Assembly (NCBI RefSeq): GCF_902463975.1
Contig: NZ_CABQHJ010000002.1
Coordinates: 1 to 64,000 of the forward strand
Reading direction: 5' to 3'
DNA from: Phascolarctobacterium_A sp902463975
Lineage (GTDB): Bacteria; Bacillota; Negativicutes; Acidaminococcales; Acidaminococcaceae
Length of the DNA: 64,000 nt
Part shown: piece by piece, positions 59,931 to 64,000 of the stretch
Layout: each line of letters begins with the position of its first letter
Numbering within the stretch: the first letter of the stretch is position 1
The notes under the pieces: model-generated
The model's database searches: none
The model's input: the letters and a program-made list of their open reading frames with translations, nothing else
Told to the model about the DNA's origin: nothing
Program-made: the position numbers and the translations under genes

Positions 59931-61187
59931 ATGTTTAGAAAATTTGCTGCGATTATCAATGAAGTCGCACTCATCAAGCAAATTGCCGTCGGTCTCGTAA
60001 TCGGCGTTTTGCTGGCACTTTATGTACCGAAAGCGGTACCTGTTGTTACCATCTTTGGTGACCTTTTTGTAAAAGCATTAAAGGGCGTTGCTCCGGTGCT
60101 GGTTTTCTTCTTGGTTATGAACGCTATGGCCAAAAAGAAAAGCGGCGGCGAAGCAAATATGAAGCCTATTATCGGCTTATATGTTGTAGGCACCTTCTTT
60201 GCATCCTTAGTTGGTGTAACCCTGTCTTTCCTGGCACCTACCACTCTGCACCTGCAGGTTGCTGATGCTAAGCTCAACCCGCCCAGCGGCATCGTTGAGG
60301 TTCTGCATAACCTGATTCTGAGTGTTGTAGATAACCCGATTGCTGCTCTGCTGCACGCAAACTATATCGGCATTCTGGCATGGGCTGTAGTATTCGGTAT
60401 TGCTATGAACATGGCTGCCAACGAACAAACCAAAAATGCTCTGGACGATGTTGCTAAGGCAATCACCCTGGTTGTTAAATGGGTTATCCATTTCGCTCCT
60501 CTGGGCATCATGGGCCTGGTTGCAACCTCCATCAGCGACAGCGGTCTGTCTGCAATTTCCAGCTATGTACACCTGCTGGCAGTACTCATCAGCTCCTACT
60601 TCCTGGTAGCGCTGGTTATGAACCCGTTGATTGTTTACTTCAACATCCGCCGCAATCCGTATCCGCTGGTATGGGCAACCATCCGCGAATCCGGCGTATA
60701 CGCTTTCTTTACCCGCAGCTCCGCTGCTAACATTCCGGTTAACATGGCTCTGTGCAAACGTCTGGGCCTGAATCCTGATACCTACGCAATTTCCATTCCG
60801 TTAGGCGCAACCATCAACATGGCAGGTGCTTCCATCACCATTTCCGTACTGGCGCTTGCTGCTGCCAATACTCTGGGTATTCATGTTGATATGCCGACAG
60901 CTCTCTTGCTGTGCATCGTTTCTACCGTTGGTGCCTGCGGTGCTTCCGGTGTTGCCGGCGGCTCCCTGCTGTTGATTCCGGTTGCCTGCGCTTCCTTCGG
61001 CATCAGCAATGATATCGCTATGCAGGTTGTTGGCGTTGGCTTCATCATCTCCGTACTGGAGGATGCTTGCGAAACTGCGCTCAACAGCTCCAGTGACGTT
61101 CTCTTTACCGCAACTGCCGAATTTGCAGAGCGCGCTAAGGAAGGAACTCTGAAGTCCGAAGACCTGGTTCCGAGAAACAACATTTAA
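59931..61187 (+). CDS. sstT: Serine/threonine:sodium symporter SstT
   Basis: A 418-residue DAACS-family carrier. Eight helices and two re-entrant loops are predicted, with FTRSSAANIPVNMALCKRLG (the serine-rich loop of SstT) and SIPLGATINMAGASITISVL. It imports serine and threonine with Na+. Serine is a common fermentation substrate for anaerobes, so this may feed carbon metabolism. GGGGGAG precedes the ATG; a terminator follows (61205-61238). Confidence 0.92.
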   Translation: MFRKFAAIINEVALIKQIAVGLVIGVLLALYVPKAVPVVTIFGDLFVKALKGVAPVLVFFLVMNAMAKKKSGGEANMKPIIGLYVVGTFFASLVGVTLSFLAPTTLHLQVADAKLNPPSGIVEVLHNLILSVVDNPIAALLHANYIGILAWAVVFGIAMNMAANEQTKNALDDVAKAITLVVKWVIHFAPLGIMGLVATSISDSGLSAISSYVHLLAVLISSYFLVALVMNPLIVYFNIRRNPYPLVWATIRESGVYAFFTRSSAANIPVNMALCKRLGLNPDTYAISIPLGATINMAGASITISVLALAAANTLGIHVDMPTALLLCIVSTVGACGASGVAGGSLLLIPVACASFGISNDIAMQVVGVGFIISVLEDACETALNSSSDVLFTATAEFAERAKEGTLKSEDLVPRNNI

Positions 61188-61204
61188 TTTAACATAACAA
61201 CAAA

Positions 61205-61242
61205 ACGGCCGCCGAAGCTAGCGCTCCGGCGGCCGTTTCATT
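61205..61242 (+). terminator. Rho-independent terminator after sstT
   Basis: ACGGCCGCCG (61205-61214) pairs with CGGCGGCCGT (61228-61237), followed by T-rich sequence. Confidence 0.9.
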
Positions 61243-61269
61243 TTGAAAGGATGATGTGTTTTTTATGTA

Positions 61270-61719
61270 TTAGCCTTCAATGGCAATATATTTTTTGTCT
61301 TCGACTTTTTTAGGCTCAACCTTAGGAATAGTAACCTTCAGGATACCGTCTTCGAATTTAGCCTTGATATCTTCTTGGGTAACTGCTTCGCCGACATAGA
61401 AGGTTCTTGCACATTGACCGCTGTAACGTTCACGGCGGATATAAACGCCTTTATCGTTCTTTTCGTCCTTGTCGAGGCCTTTAGCGGCGGTAATGGTCAG
61501 ATAACCGTTTTCCAGTTTGGCGCTGACGTCCTCTTTTTTGAAGCCCGGCAGGTCGATATCCATTTCATAAGCTGTATCCGATTCCTTGATATCGGTTTTC
61601 ATAACGTTCTGAGCATGTTTGCCGTACAACGGATTACGATGACCGAAGAACTCTTTTTCAAACGGGAAATCCATTAAATCATCAAATAAGCTTTCACCAA
61701 ATACACTAGGCATCATCAT
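61270..61719 (-). CDS. Hsp20/alpha-crystallin small heat-shock protein
   Basis: A 149-residue chaperone. The alpha-crystallin domain runs from about 40 to 130 (YEMDIDLPGFKKEDVSAKLE, GYLTITAAKG) and the C-terminus has the family strand KVTIPKVEPKK. It holds unfolding proteins for refolding. A CIRCE operator overlaps its promoter, so HrcA should repress it. A 138-nt leader precedes three in-frame ATGs (GGAGG site); the first is used here. Confidence 0.94.
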   Translation of the reverse strand: MMMPSVFGESLFDDLMDFPFEKEFFGHRNPLYGKHAQNVMKTDIKESDTAYEMDIDLPGFKKEDVSAKLENGYLTITAAKGLDKDEKNDKGVYIRRERYSGQCARTFYVGEAVTQEDIKAKFEDGILKVTIPKVEPKKVEDKKYIAIEG

Positions 61720-61863
61720 AAGTCATTCCTCCAGTTTTATTGCGCTTGTTGTAGTCATTTTAATGTTGATGCAGCAAGTATTGATTTGATTTGCCAACGC
61801 GGGATTTGTGCTTTGCGGGTGCTGCCCTTGCAGCTCCTGTAGCTCATTTCCTTTGTTGATTAT

Positions 61864-61906
61864 GTTATACCACTATTTATTAGCACTGTCAAGCGTTGAG
61901 TGCTAA
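61864..61906 (-). promoter_or_regulatory. CIRCE operator and promoter of hsp20
   Basis: TTAGCACTG-N9-GAGTGCTAA (61880-61906) is a CIRCE element with one arm mismatch. On the minus strand TTGACA (61887-61892) and TATAAC (61864-61869) are spaced 17 bp, so HrcA would cover the -35. Confidence 0.9.
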
Positions 61907-61939
61907 TTTCTGACGATTTCACAGAAATTACAAAAAAGT

Positions 61940-62400
61940 GGGGGAGAGCCACCTTCCGCCTCACTATGTTCGGCACCTTACAGATGGAAAGCAGTACTAA
62001 AGAGCCTCTCCTTGGGGAGAGGTGCCGAGCTTGTCGAGGCGGAGAGGGGATATGCTGAAAATAATGCTATTCGTAAGCATAAAGATTGCAAGCAAATAAT
62101 CTTTGTGTACGAATTTTCTTCAATCTAAATTCAAATGTAAGCCTATAAACTGCAGTCCCCTCTCAGTCGCCCTAGCGGGCACCAGCTCTCCCCGAGGAGA
62201 GCCTCGTTTTTCTTCCCAAAGTTTCATATGCTTGCAGCCTCCTTCCGTCAGCTCGCAACCCCCTTCCGCCTCGCTACGCTCGGCACCTTCCCCAAGGGGC
62301 AGGCAAGACTAATAGCTTTCCATTAACCTTCATTAGCACGTTCTTGGTTCCCCCTCGGGGGAACTGTCGCGTTAGCGACTAAAGGGGGAAATGTGAGAGC
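61940..62400. repeat. Cluster of dispersed palindromic repeat elements
   Basis: At least four units are strung together: 61941-61982 (inverted, degenerate), 61999-62050 (GCCTCTCCTTGGGGAGAGG, then GTGCCGAGC and GAGGCGGAGAGGGG), 62157-62210 (CCCCTCTCAGTCGCCC, CTCTCCCCGAGGAGAGCC), 62235-62305 (CCCCCTTCCGCCTCGC, CGGCACCTTCCCCAAGGGG) and 62349-62392 (CCCCCTCGGGGG, GTCGCGTTAGCGAC). All share the hairpin-plus-hairpin layout seen near mnmG and gatC. Non-coding. Confidence 0.75.
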
Positions 62401-62485
62401 AGATAAGAAATTTGCTAGAAGTATAACCCAAAATCTCTAAAATTTTCTCCAAATTTCCCCAAAATTCCTAAAAATTTCCTCTCAT

Positions 62486-62540
62486 CCTACCCGAATTTGC
62501 CATTTCGGGTAGGGACAAACCACCCAAAATAAGCTATGAT
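62486..62540 (+). promoter_or_regulatory. Palindromic operator and promoter, copy 3 (SLH porin)
   Basis: The 29-bp palindrome (62486-62514; CCTACCCGAA ... TTTCGGGTAGGG) is followed by exactly 20 nt and TATGAT (62535-62540). GGGACA sits at a -35-like distance of 17 bp. The predicted leader is about 155 nt. Confidence 0.85.
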
Positions 62541-62700
62541 GTAGCCAGAAGCAACGAAGAAAACACTGTTCTTCTTGCAAAAGTCTTTACTAAACGGAGC
62601 AGGCACTGCAGAAGCTAAAATGAAACAAGGCAAATTTTGGCAGCAAACAGCGCAAGCCTCCGCAAGGTAAAAAATTTACTTAAAGAGGAGGAAATTCTCA

Positions 62701-64000
62701 TGAAAAAATCTTTAGTACTCGCAATGGCAATGGCTCTTGGCGTAACCGCATCCGCTTACGCTGCTAACCCGTTCAGCGATGTTCCTGCCGGCCACTGGGC
62801 ATATGACAGCATCAGCAAGCTGGCAGCTGCAGGCGTAATCGATGGCTACGGCGACGGCACCTTCGGCGGCGACAAGCTGATGACTCGCTATGAAATGGCA
62901 CAAATCGTTGCTAGAGCAATGGCTAAGGGCGCTAGCGTAGAAAGACTGGCAGCTGAATTTGCTGACGAGCTGGACAGCCTGGGCGTGCGTGTAGCTAACC
63001 TGGAGAAAAAGGCTGACAATGTAAAAATTACCGGTGAAGTTCGCTTCCGTTATGTTGACCAAGACGGTGCAATGTCAAGAAGGACTTTAGACAGAGGTTA
63101 CAGAGTTTTGGGCAATGATTCCAACCATGTGGCAGATATCCGTTCCCGTATCTGGATTAACGGCATGATTAATGATGACTGGACCTACACCGGCATGCTG
63201 CAGAATGTTCAGAACCTGAATAATAATGCCGGTGATGAAAATACAAGCTTCCAACGCGCTTATGTAGACGGCAAGTTGGGCGGCATGGCAGTACGTGCAG
63301 GCCGTTATAACCTGGTAATTGCTGACGGCAATATCTATGATACCCGTGCTGATGGTCTGGAGCTGTCTTATGGCAACAAGGTTAAGGTAAAAGGCTTTGC
63401 AGGCAAGGCAACTGATGATATTACTGTAGTACCGTTTATGATAAATGATGGCATTAATACTGAAACTGGTGATATTACTAATGGCGGCAAGTATTGGGGC
63501 TTGGCAGTAGAAGGCGAGTTGGCTAAGGGCTTGAAGGCTACTGCCGGCTACACTCAATTCAAAGATATGGGTACCGGCTTTGTAGAAGCTCATGGTGGAG
63601 ATTTTGGCAAAACCGATATTGATAACGGCATCTGGCATGCAGGCTTGAGCTATGATATGGGTCATTTCAATCTGTCCGCTATGTATCTCAAGGGCGATTT
63701 GTCTGCTGACAAACTTAATGATACGCAAGACGGCGAAATTAACAAAGCTATTGATCAATACCTTGATGACGACGGCTTCGTTATCGGTCTGTCCTATAAG
63801 GGTGCAAAGGCTGAGGATGCAGGCAGCTGGGGCGCATGGGCTAAATACTATGACCAAGGCGCACAAACCTATGTTGCACACACCACCGATGCTAACACCT
63901 TTGGTATGACCGGCTTCAAGGGCTTCGGCGTTGGCGCTAACTACACCCTTGCTAAAAACATTGTAGCTAATGTTGCATACTATAACACCGAATCCAAGCT
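62701..64000 (+). CDS. SLH-domain outer-membrane porin (OmpM-like), truncated by window end
   Basis: At least 433 codons, open to the window edge. A signal peptide (MKKSLVLAMAMALGVTASAYA) is followed by one SLH domain (NPFSDVPAGHWAYDSISKLA ... GYGDGTFGGDKLMTRYEMAQ), a short coiled-coil linker (LDSLGVRVANLEKKADN), and then beta-barrel strands starting VKITGEVRFRY. This is the OmpM architecture of Negativicutes, in which the SLH domain tethers the outer membrane to polyamine-modified peptidoglycan. AAAGAGGAGG precedes the ATG. Confidence 0.93.

Overview
The window looks like the replication-origin region of a diderm Firmicute of the class Negativicutes, probably a gut Acidaminococcaceae such as Phascolarctobacterium. 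That assignment is inference. It rests on Firmicute-style origin gene order (rpmH, dnaA, dnaN, yaaA, recF, remB, gyrB, gyrA) combined with outer-membrane proteins: an autotransporter and an S-layer-homology (SLH) porin that runs off the right edge. Fermentative and oxygen-defence genes (a [FeFe]-hydrogenase/rubrerythrin fusion, an anaerobic glycerol-3-phosphate dehydrogenase-type operon) suggest an anaerobe.

Layout. 0.3-6.7 kb: a YitT membrane protein, a His/Asp-rich secreted peptide, a three-gene flavoprotein operon, a PAP2 phosphatase and a small exported protein. 6.7-7.9 kb: an AT-rich insertion zone with a transposase remnant and a 17-bp direct repeat. 8.0-11.4 kb: an atypical ureohydrolase plus an atypical NRAMP-fold transporter, divergent from an IclR regulator. 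11.5-17.6 kb: sulfur amino-acid genes (ATC hydrolase, T-box-controlled metQ, two trans-sulfuration enzymes) and an M20 amidohydrolase. 17.7-30.7 kb (minus strand): MATE pump, gyrA, TSUP transporter, thiN, gyrB, remB, dciA, recF, yaaA, dnaN and dnaA. DnaA boxes lie on both sides of dnaA (oriC). 31.1-39.2 kb (plus strand): rpmH, rnpA, yidD, yidC, jag, mnmE, mnmG, rsmG and noc/parB. Two perfect parS sites flank the origin, at 23.2 and 39.3 kb.

39.3-47.6 kb is an accessory stretch: a recombination scar, the hydrogenase-rubredoxin-rubrerythrin fusion, a zinc-ribbon protein, an autotransporter and two paralogous small exported proteins. 48.0-51.2 kb is gatCAB. 51.4-55.9 kb holds unknown membrane and secreted proteins and an AT-rich three-gene island (small DUF6718-like protein, coiled-coil/alpha-CTD-like protein, AAA ATPase). 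55.9-61.7 kb holds a flavin reductase, a TetR regulator, two candidate small RNAs, purC, a PHP phosphoesterase, sstT and a CIRCE-controlled hsp20. 61.9-62.5 kb is packed with dispersed palindromic repeats and leads to the SLH porin.

The most notable observation is a 29-bp imperfect palindrome (arms CCTACCCGAA / TTCGGGTAGG) present four times. Each copy is in the same orientation relative to its gene and exactly 20 nt upstream of a -10 hexamer. The four genes are the zinc-ribbon protein, the autotransporter, the small exported protein pair and the SLH porin. It appears to define an uncharacterised envelope regulon.
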